Made by a program: the position numbers and the translations under genes. This document shows positions 11,648-22,274 of a stretch of DNA of 64,000 bases, piece after piece; within the stretch, counting starts at the first letter, position 1, and every line of letters begins with the position of its first letter. This DNA comes from Cervus elaphus (Eukaryota > Chordata > Mammalia > Artiodactyla > Cervidae): positions 23,153,314 to 23,217,313 of the forward strand of contig NC_057824.1 in the NCBI RefSeq assembly GCF_910594005.1, read 5' to 3'. Below the pieces are notes generated by a model, which worked only from the letters and a program-made list of their open reading frames with translations, was not told where the DNA came from and made no database searches.

Positions 11648-11664
11648 TAAAGAGTGGTTCTTAA
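11648..11664. repeat. L1 target-site copy 1 of 3
   Basis: 'taaagagtggttcttaa'. Further copies lie at 11724-11740 (one mismatch) and 12286-12302 (last base differs). Confidence 0.75.
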
Positions 11665-11723
11665 GTAATTAGTCTCCAATTAAAATAAATTGAAAAATTA
11701 AATTAAATTAAATTAAAAAATAA
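11665..11723 (+). mobile_element. Tiny L1 3' tail (59 bp)
   Basis: 'gtaattagtctccaattaaa' resembles the end of the ruminant L1 3' UTR and is followed by an AAATT-rich tail. It lies between target-site copies 1 and 2. Confidence 0.6.
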
Positions 11724-11740
11724 TAAAGAGTGGGTCTTAA
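11724..11740. repeat. L1 target-site copy 2 of 3
   Basis: 'taaagagtgggtcttaa', one mismatch from copy 1. Confidence 0.75.
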
Positions 11741-12285
11741 AAAGGAGTGAAATTGAGTCATTAGTAGAGACATGGAGGGACCTAGAGACTGCCATACAGA
11801 GTGAAGTAAGTCAGAAACACAAATAGTGCATATTAATGTATATATGTGGGATTGAGAAAAATTGTATGTGCTTAGTTGCTCAGTCATGTCTGACTCTTTG
11901 TGACCCCATGGACTGTAGCCCTCCAGGTTCCTCTGTCCATGGGATTCTCCAGGCAAGAATACTGGAGTGGGTTGCCATGCCGTTCTCCAGGGGATCTTTT
12001 CAACCCAGGGATTGAACCCAGGTCTCCCTACTCAGTGATCTGAGGTGACCTAAGTGGGCAGAAAACCCATAAAAGGGGGTTATTGACACATACAGGCATA
12101 TGCATACATACAGCTGATCTACTTTGCCGTACAGCAGAAATTAACACAGTATTGTAAAGCAACTAAACTCCAATAGAAACTAACTTTAAAAAGAAATTAT
12201 AAAGAAAATCTTATTACTATTTACAAAGGCTATGCAAATGTAATAACTCAAAATCAATAAAAAATTCTTAAAATTAAAAAATTAA
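11741..12285 (+). mobile_element. L1 3' fragment, interrupted by Bov-tA
   Basis: The end of ORF2/3' UTR ('gcatacagagtgaagtaag'-type at ~11793) is followed after the SINE by 'gatctactttgccgtacagc' and 'attgtaaagcaactaaactc'. About 85 bp of extra A/T-rich sequence with an AATAAA at 12256 precedes target-site copy 3. Confidence 0.7.
11864..12040 (-). mobile_element. Bov-tA SINE, head truncated
   Basis: 'cttagttgctcagtcatgtc' to 'gaacccaggtctccct'. The tRNA-like head is incomplete. Nested inside the L1 3' fragment. Confidence 0.88.
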
Positions 12286-12302
12286 TAAAGAGTGGTTCTT
12301 AG
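12286..12302. repeat. L1 target-site copy 3 of 3
   Basis: 'taaagagtggttcttag', identical to copy 1 over 16 bases. Confidence 0.75.
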
Positions 12303-12373
12303 TTTTATTGTGTATTAGAATCACTCAGAGAAGATGTAAAAATGCCCTGAAGGGTGAGTAATTAGGAATCTGC

Positions 12374-12527
12374 ACCAGGCTCCTCTGTCCATGGAATCCT
12401 CCAGGCAAGAATACTGGAGTGAGTTGCCATTTCCTCCTCCAGGGGATCTTCCCAACTCAGGGACTGAACCTGGGTCTGCCGCATTGCAGGCAGATTCTTT
12501 ACTGTCTGAGACCCCAGGAAAGCCTGC
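12374..12527 (-). mobile_element. Bov-tA SINE, 3' part missing
   Basis: 'accaggctcctctgtccatg' to 'ttctttactgtctgag'. The BovB-like 3' end of the SINE is absent. Confidence 0.85.
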
Positions 12528-13302
12528 TTTCAACATCTCCCTAACAGAGTCTGATGAATACAGAAGTGTCCAAAGTGTCTTTCAAAGTAAGGTAACTGTC
12601 GATGGCAAGATGGCAAAACCTTTCCTCATTTTTATGTCCCACCACCTGGCTCTTAGAAGCTGCTCAGTTATTCTTTGTTGGATGGATGTCTACAGGGAGA
12701 ATGAATGAATGGGCAATTGTGTGAATAAGTTGAGGGGTTTTGCCAACGGCACCCAGTCCCTGCTCACTTGATTACGGAGTTTGTGATTTACAGAGTGGCT
12801 TTGCTTAGCCTAAACTGTGATTTCTGCCTTTGAAGACTCAATTTGATTAAAATACGTTTAGCAAGGAACAATAACTTCCTGAAATGCTGGGGATTATGCA
12901 GCTCTGAGGAGCTCTGTGGGGAACAAGCAATTCCAGCAAGTAAGTCGGTCTTTGTGAACCTGGAGAGGCTGCTCGGCAAGCCTGTATCGGGGCCAAACAT
13001 CTGACTCCTCTTAATTACATTCTGTCCTTGTTTCATTCCTTCTCATCTCTTGCTTTTGGGTCCTGAGTTTTCCCCAAACTGCCAGGGTTGAATGATCTCA
13101 AAAATTAGGCTGAGCCTGTTCCCATGGTGCCAGGGCCCGGGGCATTGACAAGTCTCCTTCCCCTTGGAAAGACGGAAAAAACAGAGGTCACTTTCTCTCC
13201 CACCCTCAAGCTCTGTTGCCAAGTTATTTAGTCCAGTATCACCTGCAGGCAACTTATCCTTCAGTGAAAGAGGAAGGAAGAGAGGCTGGCTACTGACCTG
13301 CA
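12528..13302. other. Intronic sequence, nothing recognised
   Basis: No coding or repeat identified. Confidence 0.45.
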
Positions 13303-13510
13303 TGCGTGCTTGCATATTCAATCATGTCAGATTCTTTGGGACCCCATAGACTCTAGCCCGCCAGGCTCCTCTGTCCATGGGATTCTCCAGGCAAGAATAC
13401 TGGAGTGGGTTACCATGCCCTCCTCCAGGGGATCTTCCTGACCCAGGGATCAAACCTGCATCTCCTGTGTCACAGGCAGATTCTTTGCCCACTGAGCCAC
13501 CTGGGAAGCC
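13303..13510 (-). mobile_element. Bov-tA SINE
   Basis: Antisense copy, 'attcaatcatgtcagattct' to 'gagccacctgggaagcct'. Full length. Confidence 0.92.
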
Positions 13511-13614
13511 TGGCTACTGACCTGTGTACTTTTAAATCACAACTCTACCCCTTCCCAGATGGGAACACCTGCCGAATGAGATGTCTGGGAGGGTTATAGC
13601 AGATAAAGGAGACA

Positions 13615-13830
13615 CGATGTTGCATAATGGTTCAAATGAAGACCCTAGAGCCTCCTTGCCCAGGTCGGATCAGCCACTTACTATAGCTTGACACATGACT
13701 CAAACTTTCTGTGACTCAGTTTCCTCATCTGTAGGCAGACACTTACAGTCATAATTCATGGCATTTAATAACCATGAGAACTGCATGAAATTAATACATA
13801 TAAAGACGGCTTATCTTATGACCCATAGTT
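13615..13830 (+). repeat. MIR SINE
   Basis: 'cataatggttcaaatgaaga', 'cagccacttactatagctt', 'actcagtttcctcatctgta', the sense MIR order. Confidence 0.75.
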
Positions 13831-14295
13831 GCCCCTCGGTGAATGTTACCTGTTGTTAAAAACTTTGGTAAAAATAACACTAATGACGGTAGCTTTGAAT
13901 GACTTTCCTTTTGACACATGGAAACCTGTCTTTTCCCCCGCAAGTAGCTCCTCAGAGCCTCCCCCCACCAAACCCCCCATCCTCATTTTGGCTTTTATCT
14001 CTTTAAATGGACCGAGGCTGCTGGTTGACATAGGATGTTGCTGAGTCATCTGAGGACACCGGGACGTATGTCACGAAGAGTTGCTGGCAGGGGAGGCCAG
14101 CAGGAGACAGATTAGACTGCTCCCAGGCAGGAGTGAGTCAGCCTGGGGTTTGCGCCTGGCTCTACCATGGAGCCCAGAGAGGGCAACGGATGGCTCCCAG
14201 GCTTGTTCAGAGTTATCTGCAATGTGCTCAGGTGACCAAGCCAGGCTGCACTGTAGATGCAGGAGGCCTGTTACCTGACCAGTCCCCCAAGCACA
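13831..14295. other. Intronic sequence, nothing recognised
   Basis: No supported feature; short ORFs on both strands only. Confidence 0.4.
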
Positions 14296-14470
14296 CCTCT
14301 CTCTCTGATCCTGCCTCTCCCCTTCTGCCTTTCTGCTCCCCTTGTTCTCTCCTCCTCCTCCTCCTCTCTCCTCATCTCTTCTTCCATCCTTCTCCCCCTC
14401 ATATATCCCTGTCCCTCTTTCCTATCTGCCCCTTCTTTCTTCCTTTCTCCATCTGGATCTTTTCCCTTCC
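14296..14470. repeat. Pyrimidine-rich (CT) tract
   Basis: About 175 bp of mostly C and T, including a (CTC)n-like run at 14348-14370. In the GRIN2A RNA this is purine-rich. Confidence 0.75.
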
Positions 14471-14544
14471 CTTAGAAGGACTGGACAACTTACAATATCA
14501 AGCCTTCTCTGCCTTCCTTGTCTTCTTCCAGACAATCTAAGGCC

Positions 14545-14725
14545 AGGGTCATCATACTTTTTCGATAAATGGCCCGACAATAAATATTTGAGGTTGTGCA
14601 GATTCTACAACTTCTGTTGCAACAATGTGACTCTGCTGTGGTAGGGGAAACAGCCCACAGACAATACCTGAATGAATGGATGTGGCTGCGTTTCAATAAA
14701 ACTGGATTTTCAAAAATAGGCGGTA
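14545..14725 (+). mobile_element. hAT-Charlie non-autonomous element (MER58-like)
   Basis: 'acaataaatatttgaggttg', 'cacagacaatacctgaatga', 'tttcaataaaactggatttt'. Same family as 8368-8598. Confidence 0.6.
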
Positions 14726-15229
14726 ATACTCTTTCCCTTATTTACCTCCCTGATCACAAACCACAGACTCACTCAGGGTTTATGATCCACTCCAGTTCTT
14801 AATATATAATCTTGCTGATTATATCCATCCCAGAAAAGTGTGTTAAAAAGAACAGAGCAGAAGTATTTGACTACTAGAGCACACAAATTAGATAATGGGA
14901 GAACTTGCCTGTGTGGCAGTGAAAATATGGGTCAGAGGCTTGGGAAGACTGTCACCCTGGATAGCAGTTTAGTGATTTCCTCTGTGTCTCTTGCCTAGAG
15001 ACACCTGATGTTCATCCCAAAGAAAATAACATCCTGAAATGGACTTCATCAGAGAAGGTATCTGATGAATGAAGTAAGCCTCACAGAAGTCTATCTATGG
15101 TGTTTTCTAATCCATGTATTCCTTTATTCATTCATCCAAGGAGTTTTACTTGAGCATCTACTATGTGCAAAGCTCAGGAATGAGTCCTAGGGGAGAGGAA
15201 AGGGCAACAGAATGGACATGAAAGTGCGT
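14726..15229. other. Intronic sequence, mostly unrecognised
   Basis: 'tgagcatctactatgtgcaa' near 15152 is a MIR/L2-like phrase, but too little is left to call. Confidence 0.4.
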
Positions 15230-15282
15230 GGCCTGTGTTGGTGGGAATATACATTTGTGCAGCCCCTATGGAGAACAGCATG
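15230..15282 (+). mobile_element. L1 ORF2 scrap
   Basis: 'tgttggtgggaatatacatt' and 'gcccctatggagaacagca' match the widely conserved end of L1 ORF2. About 50 bp. Confidence 0.6.
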
Positions 15283-15500
15283 TGTGTGCGTTTGTGTACA
15301 TGTGTTTAGTTGTTTCCAAGTCTTTGTGACCGCCCCCCTGGACTATAGCCTGCCAAGCTTCTCTATACATGGAATTTTCCAGCCAATATCGGAGTGGGTT
15401 GTCCTTTTCTTCTCCAGGGGATCTTCCTGACTCAGGGACTGAACCTGCATGTCCTACATTGGCAGGTGGATTCTTTTACCACTGAGCCACCAGGGAAGCC
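15283..15500 (-). mobile_element. Bov-tA SINE
   Basis: Antisense copy, 'ttccaagtctttgtgaccg' to 'gagccaccagggaagccc'. More diverged than most. Confidence 0.88.
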
Positions 15501-15689
15501 CATCTGTTCTCACACTTAACTGAGGAAACTGGAACTCAGAGAAACAGACTGGCCATGCAGCCAGGAGTTGCAGAACCTTCCATCACACCCTTCCCTTGTG
15601 TTGCTTGGTGAAATGGCACACAAATGCTACAAGCATGGAGCTAAAGGAGTTTCCTTTCTCCATGAAAGGAGTCTCATGGAGCTAAAGGC

Positions 15690-15905
15690 TTCCCGGGTGG
15701 CTCAGTGATAAAAGAAGGTGCCTGCAATGCAGGAGATGCTCAGGAGACCGGATTTGATTCCTGGATTGGGAAAATTCCCTGGAGAAGGAAATGGCATCCC
15801 ACTCTAGTATTCTTGCCTGGGAAATCCCATGGACAGAGGAGCCTGGTGGGCTACAGTCCAAGGGGTCGTAAAGAGTGAGAGGTGACTGACTCACTACACA
15901 GCACC
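15690..15905 (+). mobile_element. Bov-tA SINE
   Basis: 'ggcttcccgggtggctcagt' to 'gaggtgactgactcactaca'. Full-length sense copy. Confidence 0.92.
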
Positions 15906-16865
15906 AACAACAGAGGGGTTTCTGGTTTGTCAGCCTATCTAGAGCTGCAGTCTTTAAGGAAAGCTTCACAGAGGCGTGCGTGGGCTGAAGGATGGGTCAG
16001 ATATCAGAGCAGGTAATGGGTTCAGGAGAATATTCAGAAGAAGAGACTCTGAGTTTAAAGGGGACGTTGCACGAAAGAATCCATGCTTCTGAAAAAATAA
16101 AATCCAAATGATGCTATTTCAGATACTGTAGGCAGATGAGCAGGGGAAATATTTAGGAGTGAGGTGGCCTGCAGCGATCTCCCCCCCACACATGGTTGTC
16201 CCTCCACTAAGCCAGCCCTAAGAAGACGGGCTACAAAGCCATGCAGGGATGCGTGGGTGACAGTCACCACCCAAGTTGTGGGGGCATCCAGGTCTCCCCA
16301 AGACTCGCACATCAGCCCAAAGATATTAAGCTGGGAAGCTTGGTGAGGACAGTGTTCAGGATATTAGCAACCCATTTCATGGCTCAGAGCAATTTATGAG
16401 TCCTAGTTAGATACACAAACGACTTCTGCAATCACACAAACACACTCGAGTCTGGCTGGCTGCATGGGGTCCCTCGCCACCAAAAGCCATCCTGCACGTT
16501 CAGTGCAAGAGTTACCGACAAATAAAGGAATCAGGAACGTTAACAGCGAGCCACTCGGAAGCAGGGAGTGGGCTTCTCCACTGTCGGCCCCCAGCACTCC
16601 CCCCTTTCCAGAGCTGTGAGCATCTTGTCCAGGCGTGGTGCTTCCCGAAGCTCTAGAGTCGAGTGCAGCAAGGTTCCTTAGTGATATTAGAGCAGACGTG
16701 TGGTCCCATCTGATTTGTCATCAACTGGATGAGTCTTCAAGACGACTGCTTACAAAGATGCAGTACCAAAGGGACAAAGGGAACCAGTCCAACTGAAGTG
16801 ATGTAGATGGGCTCTGGCGAATATTCCGTCTATGAATCTACTATGTATGCCCAAATATGATACAA
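15906..16865. other. Intronic sequence, nothing recognised
   Basis: No coding or repeat identified over ~960 bp. Confidence 0.45.
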
Positions 16866-17195
16866 CTGGGGCTTCCCAGGTGGCGCTAGTGGTAAAGAAC
16901 CCACCTGCCAATGCAGGCAGATTTAAGAGATGCAGGTTCTATCCCTGCGTCAGGAAGATCCCCTGAAGTAGGAGCGCACGGCAACCCACTCCAGAATTCT
17001 GGCCTGGAGAATCCCATGGACAAAGGAGCCTGGTGGGCTACAGTCCATATGGTCTCACAGAGTTGGACACAACTGAAGTGACTGAGCACACACACACACA
17101 CATAAACATGAATATATAGTATATATTAACATATATACATGAATTATTATAAATATATTCCTATTTTGAAATTAGATATTTTAATTCCACACATT
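16866..17195 (+). mobile_element. Bov-tA SINE with a 94-bp AT-rich tail (copy 1)
   Basis: The SINE spans 16868-17100 ('ggcttcccaggtggcgctag' to a short CA run). The following ~94 bp, from 'ataaacatgaatatatag' to 'ttaattccacacatt', recur almost unchanged behind another Bov-tA at 18970-19064. Confidence 0.88.
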
Positions 17196-17199
17196 GAGA

Positions 17200-17670
17200 G
17201 TTACCAGCTAGTGACTCTCATGGGGTCACCAGCTAGTTTTAAAACCAAGAGAGTCCTAGCAAAATGGGTTGAGTTGGTCACCTTAGAATACAAGATGAAT
17301 ATATGCATGTCATATCTTTCAAATATTTATATATGATATCAGTATATCTCTAATGTAAGTGCAATGGGATATACCTTATAAATTTCATAAAAATATTTGA
17401 TAAGTACATATATTTCATTTTATTTGTTTAATGAACTCAGACTAGACACCAGAGAAGTAATGCTTTTCTGAGTTTAAAAAGAAACCAACAACGATGAAAA
17501 TGAGCAAAATACAAGAGGAAGATTAAATGCTTTTCAAAGCTAAATATATGACTTGTAGCTAAAGTGATCTGGCCACTTGTAAGACTTCTCCAGAAACCTA
17601 GTTGCATGGAAAGATGATCAGAGCTGGAATCAGGCAAACCTGGTTCAATTTTTACCTCTAACAAAAAAAT
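17200..17670. other. AT-rich intronic sequence
   Basis: No repeat family or coding recognised. Confidence 0.4.
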
Positions 17671-17671
17671 C

Positions 17672-17828
17672 TATACAGGGCGTGGTCCACAGACCAGCAT
17701 CAGCAGCATCACCTGGAGCTTGTTCGAAGTGCAGACTCTCAGGCTCCCCAGATAGACTGGAACAGAGCCTGAATTTTAAACAATCACTGGGTGAGTCCTG
17801 ATTAGGTTAAAGTTTGAGAAGCTCTGCT
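17672..17828 (+). mobile_element. MER5A-like hAT-Charlie element
   Basis: 'gcatcagcagcatcacctgg', 'gaagtgcagactctcaggc', 'gtttgagaagctctgc' follow the MER5A order. Confidence 0.75.
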
Positions 17829-17839
17829 ATAACTCATGC

Positions 17840-18063
17840 ATGCGTGCATGCTAAGTTGCTTCAGTCAAGTCCAACCCTTTGCGACCCTATGGACCGTAGC
17901 CCTCTAGGCTCCTTTGTCCATGAGAGTCTCCAGGCAAGAATACTGGGATGGGTTGCCATGCCCTCCTCCAGGGAATTTTTCTGACCCAGGGATCAAACCG
18001 GTGTCTCTTATGTCTCCTGCATCGGCAGGCAGGTTCTTTACCACTAGTGCTACCTGGGAAGCC
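17840..18063 (-). mobile_element. Bov-tA SINE
   Basis: 'ctaagttgcttcagtcaagt' to 'gtgctacctgggaagcccc', with the CTAGTG head variant seen in some Bov-tA subfamilies. Confidence 0.92.
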
Positions 18064-18074
18064 CCTTGCCATAG

Positions 18075-18205
18075 CTCATGTAACCTAAATGAGCCTCGTT
18101 TTCCTGCTCTGCAAAACGTAGGTAATAAGATCTACTCCAGAGCACTGTACAAAGAATTACAAAGATGATTTGTGATGCACTTGGCATGGTAGTGGACCAT
18201 TGAGT
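18075..18205 (+). repeat. MIR SINE, 3' half
   Basis: 'cctcgttttcctgctctgca' and 'acgtaggtaataagatctac' continue into a MIR-like tail. The Bov-tA just before it may have replaced its 5' half. Confidence 0.55.
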
Positions 18206-18714
18206 ATAGGCTCAAAATCTTGGTTTCCTTCTATTTTCTCAACACCACCTGTTTCTGAATAATGTTACAATATCAACTTGTTCTCCCTGATATCTTCTTG
18301 CTGGCTTCTATCCATCAAAAGGGCCTTTAACCTCTATGATTTTCTTCTGTCTCTTCAAATCCCAGAATCACATAAAAATTACAAAATCCATGAGATTGAT
18401 GGGGCCTAAGAGATTTTCTGTTCAACCTCTCCTTTGAAGCCAGAAATGCCATTTTTTTAGGCATTACTTATTTTTTATGTTCTCAGTTAGCTGTCACCTC
18501 TTAGGTGCTGGGATGATACCAGGGACCCAGCAGTTATTTGTTGACTGCTGGATAAGCTAATGAATGGGGCTTTGGGAACTCTGGCCCATCCTAATCTCTG
18601 TCTAAATCTTACTCATTTTCTTTATGACTTATTCTGTATTTTCATTCCTCTACTAAAAATATGATATATTTCATATGTCTCCTTGACCACTCTCTTATCT
18701 ACTCAGGACACCAA

Positions 18715-18715
<1 letters not shown>
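18206..18715. other. Intronic sequence, nothing recognised
   Basis: No supported feature before the TG repeat. Confidence 0.4.

Positions 18716-18745
<30 letters not shown>
18716..18745. repeat. (TG)n microsatellite
   Basis: About 14 uninterrupted TG units directly before a Bov-tA. Confidence 0.9.
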
Positions 18746-18747
<2 letters not shown>

Positions 18748-19064
18748 GCTTCCCAGGTGGTGCTAGTGGTAAATAATCCACCTGCCAATGCAGGAGACCC
18801 TAGAGATGTTGGTTCGATAGCTGGGTTCGGATGATTCCCTGGAGTAGGAAATGGCAACCTGCTCCAGTATCCTTGCCTGGAGAATTCCATGGATAGAGGA
18901 GCCTGGTGGGCTATATAGTTCATGGGGCCACAGAGAGCTGCACATGACTGAACATTTGAGCACACACATATATAAACATGAATATATAGCATATATTAAC
19001 ATATATACATGAATTATTACACACATATTCCTATTTTGAAATTAGATATTTTAATTCCACACAT
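18746..19064 (+). mobile_element. Bov-tA SINE with a 94-bp AT-rich tail (copy 2)
   Basis: SINE 'ggcttcccaggtggtgctag' to 'gaacatttgagcacacaca', then the tail shared with 17102-17195. I count about 4 differences in 94 tail bases, but roughly 15% difference in the SINE bodies. The 5' flanks are unrelated. Confidence 0.88.
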
Positions 19065-19244
19065 TACCATCCAACTGGACAGTAAGCTCCTTGAAGGAAG
19101 GAAGGAAAAGACCATGGGATTCCTTCTTGGAACATCAGTGCCTAGGAATGTATGTTTCTCAGTAATGGATATTGATGATCGATGCTGAAAAGTATCTTCA
19201 AGTGATACTTTTTTGAGTGACTCAAAAGTATCTTTGAGTCCCCA

Positions 19245-19460
19245 AGTGAACTCCCAGGAGGCGCTAGTGGTAAAGAACCCACCTGCCAATGCAGGAGACA
19301 TAAGAGACGCGGGTTTGGTCCCTGGGTCAGGAAGAGCCCCTGGAGAAGGGCATGGCAACCCACTCCAGTATTCTTGCCTGGAGAATCCCCATGGACAGAG
19401 GAGCCTGGTGGGCTACAGTCCATGGGGGTCGAGTTGGACACAATTGCACGCGTGCAGGTG
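19245..19460 (+). mobile_element. Bov-tA SINE
   Basis: 'aactcccaggaggcgctagt' to 'tggacacaattgcacgcg'. Sense, full-length. Confidence 0.9.
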
Positions 19461-19464
19461 AACT

Positions 19465-20359
19465 CCACTATTGCAGAGAGGACCAACAGTCAGACAGGAA
19501 GAGGAGGGTGAGGTCTTATCGGGACCCTGTGTCTTTCTTACAGGAGACTGGCAGGCCCCTTCCTAGGGAAATGCTTGGTAGGCTTCACATAAGAGGTTCC
19601 CCCAATAACCAAACACTCTACTCAAAAGGTTATATTTACACAGCTCATTAGGAAAATTTTTTATACTTTTGACACTCATTAGACTCGTAATCGTCCACCG
19701 AAGCTACTCCATAACAAGAGATAAACACTCCATTCCAGGGGATGAATAATAATTAGGGACCGCTCAGCACTGTGCTCTTTCCAGGTCTAATTTTGGAGTA
19801 TAATTAGTCCTGCCGAAGCTGCATAAGATAAGTGAAATATTTATGCAGCTGTGTTAATTCATGTATTTACTCCTAGAGAGACATTCAGAATTGGACGTGG
19901 CTTTCCGGGAAGATTATCTCAAGACGCCCCCTGGAGCCACGTCATTTTCTCTCCCGTGGCTTGGCCTCCAGATGGTCTCTGAAGATGAAGCGGTGAAGAC
20001 ACATCCCCCAATCCAGACAGTCTGACCAGGAAAGCCCTGAACTGGGACAGAAAATACCTCTAAGAATCTAGACTTTCTGTTAAAACAGGGAACCGCTCTT
20101 TGGTTTATCTGGATGCCTCTACTGTTTTTTTTTATTTGCCACAGAGGGGAGGTTTCTGTTCAGAACGGCATTACCATGATGCTAACTTGACCATATTGTC
20201 ACCAATACGACACTAAAAGTGCTTTTTTGAATCCTTGAGCTGTGCACGGACAACAGTGATGGGGGTGCAGAGGAAGAGAGGAAGAGAGGAAGGAGGGGAG
20301 GGAGTCAATGATGATGGTGGTGGTGACAATGACATTTTCTGAATCATTTCTATTTCCAG
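19465..20359. other. Repeat-free intronic block, possible conserved non-coding element
   Basis: About 19640-20000 is AT-rich and non-repetitive, with two TAATTAG sites (near 19750 and 19802), a CAGCTG E-box near 19847 and 'tttccgggaag' near 19901. These motifs suit enhancer-like sequence but do not prove it. A short GAGGAAGA-type purine run lies at 20270-20302. Confidence 0.35.
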
Positions 20360-20480
20360 GTGGCTGTTTAAATATAATTTTTCATTTTATCTTCATGACA
20401 ACCTTATCTGGTAGATATTTCTGTATTCAATTGCAGATGAATAAACTGAGGCTAAAGAAAATTAACCTTTTCACAGAAGC
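20360..20480 (-). repeat. MIR SINE fragment
   Basis: 'catgacaaccttatctggta' and 'agatgaataaactgaggcta' are the antisense MIR core. Confidence 0.65.
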
Positions 20481-20547
20481 ATTTGGAAATGGGACAATAG
20501 ATATCATCCAACATACACTAAATTACTTCTTCCTCAAGGGTCTGTGG

Positions 20548-20775
20548 GCTTCCCACGTGGTGCTAGTCGTAAAGAACCTGTCTGCCCACACAGGAGATGC
20601 TGGTTTGATCCCTGGGTCTGGAAGATCCCCTGGAGTAGGAAATGGTAACCCACTCCAGTGTTCTTGCCTGGGAAATCCCATGGACAGAGGAGCCTGGTGG
20701 GCTACAGTCCATGGGGTCGCAAAGAGTCAGACACGACTGAGTGCACAAGAGCACACACACACGTACACACACGGG
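20548..20775 (+). mobile_element. Bov-tA SINE
   Basis: 'ggcttcccacgtggtgctag' to 'cgactgagtgcacaagagca', followed by an ACAC run. Confidence 0.92.
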
Positions 20776-20894
20776 GACTATACATCTCAAGCATCTAATT
20801 AGCAAACTTAGACAGGCGTTCTGGAGAATTAGATCAAACAAAAGTCTGAAATGACTGACCCTCATCAGCAGTAAGTCCCCTTAAAGTAGAGGCT

Positions 20895-21060
20895 TCGCCA
20901 CTTACTCCCTAAGGGACTGATAAGCCCGCTGAGCTGCTGTTTCATTCTCCATAAAATGATCATAGGCAATATTTAACTTTATAAAGTTGTGATGCATATT
21001 CAATTAAAGAACACATGCAACACATCTGGTGTGGTGATTGGCATATCCTATTCCCCAAAT
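20895..21060 (+). repeat. MIR SINE
   Basis: 'cgccacttactccctaaggg', 'gctgtttcattctccataaa', 'ggtgtggtgattggcatat'. Eroded sense copy. Confidence 0.55.
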
Positions 21061-21413
21061 ATGTGGCTGTTTCATAAAAGACGCTGCAGAAGGGACAGCA
21101 GGGGTAGGTGGGTGTAGAGTTAGAACCAACAGATTTGACAGCTGCCCATCATATTTAAGTTTCCTGTCAATGAAATACATCCTGACACTAACCATTCACC
21201 CATGTGTGTATGTATTCATCCAGGCCTTCAGTGACCAGTTACTTGTCATGTTCAAGACTCTGTGGTGTTTACTGCTGGAAACGAGACCCTCGTCAGCGGG
21301 GTAGTTCACACCACAGGGAGGCAACCACTGTGGCAGATGTGTCCTTCCCTTCCCTGCGCACACATGCCCGTCGTCTAACTCCCAAACTCCTCTTTACAAG
21401 GCCGAGCATGCTC

Positions 21414-21595
21414 CAGAGCAGCGGTCACAACCTTTTTGGCACCAGGGACCACTTTCACGGAAGACAATCTTTCTATGGATTGGGGTGGGAGATGGTTTCA
21501 GGATAACTCAAGCACATTAAATCTATTGTGCACTTTATTATGATTACATCAGCTCCACCTCAGATCATCATCAGATCCCAGAGGTCGGCACCCCT
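21414..21595 (+). mobile_element. MER1-like hAT-Charlie element
   Basis: 'aacctttttggcaccaggga', 'acggaagacaatctttctat', 'ttgtgcactttattatgatt', ending 'ggcacccctgctcc'. An internal deletion relative to the family is likely. Confidence 0.75.
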
Positions 21596-21714
21596 GCTCC
21601 AGAGTATACTCTGGGCTTGGCCACAGGACTTGCTTCGGACAGAAGGGTGTTAGCAGATGTGAATGTGACAAAGCTCGCCAACAAGGACCTATTGTATAGC
21701 ACGGGGAACTCTGC

Positions 21715-21725
21715 TCAATATTATG
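21715..21725. repeat. Target-site duplication, left (Bov-tA)
   Basis: 'tcaatattatg', identical to 21941-21951. Confidence 0.85.
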
Positions 21726-21940
21726 AAAGAAAGTCTTAGTCGCTCAGTCATCTCTGACTCTTGGCAACACCAATAACTGTAGCCCGCCAGGCTCCTCTGT
21801 CCATGGGACTCTCCAGGCAAGAATACTGGAGTGAGTTGCCATTCCCTTCTCCAGGGGATCTTCCCAACTCAGGGGCCGATCCAGGGTCTCCTCGAATTGC
21901 AGGCAGATTCTTTACCATCTGAGCCACCAGGGAAGCCCAA
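21726..21940 (-). mobile_element. Bov-tA SINE with intact target duplication
   Basis: 'cttagtcgctcagtcatctc' to 'gagccaccagggaagccc'. Flanked by a perfect 11-bp direct repeat, which fixes its ends. Confidence 0.95.
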
Positions 21941-21951
21941 TCAATATTATG
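21941..21951. repeat. Target-site duplication, right (Bov-tA)
   Basis: 'tcaatattatg', identical to 21715-21725. Confidence 0.85.
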
Positions 21952-22057
21952 TAACAACCTAAAGGGAAAAGAATTCAAAAGAATAGACACGTCTGTCTGT
22001 AGAACTGAATCACTCTGCTACGCACCTGAAACTAACAGGGCATCGCGGATCCAACTA

Positions 22058-22274
22058 CGTGCTATGCTGTGCTGCGTCGATTCAGTCGTGGCCGACTCTT
22101 TGTTACCCCATGGACTGTAGCCCTCCAGGCTCCTCTGTCCGTGGGATTCTGCAGGCCAGAATCCTGGACTGGGCAGCTGAACCCTCCTCCAGATCTTCCC
22201 AACCCAAAGCTCAAACCTAGATCTCTCGCGTTGTAGGCAGATTCTTTACCTTCTGAGATAACAAGGAAGCCCAT
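22058..22274 (-). mobile_element. Bov-tA SINE
   Basis: 'gcgtcgattcagtcgtggcc' to 'gagataacaaggaagccc'. Rather diverged antisense copy. Confidence 0.88.
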
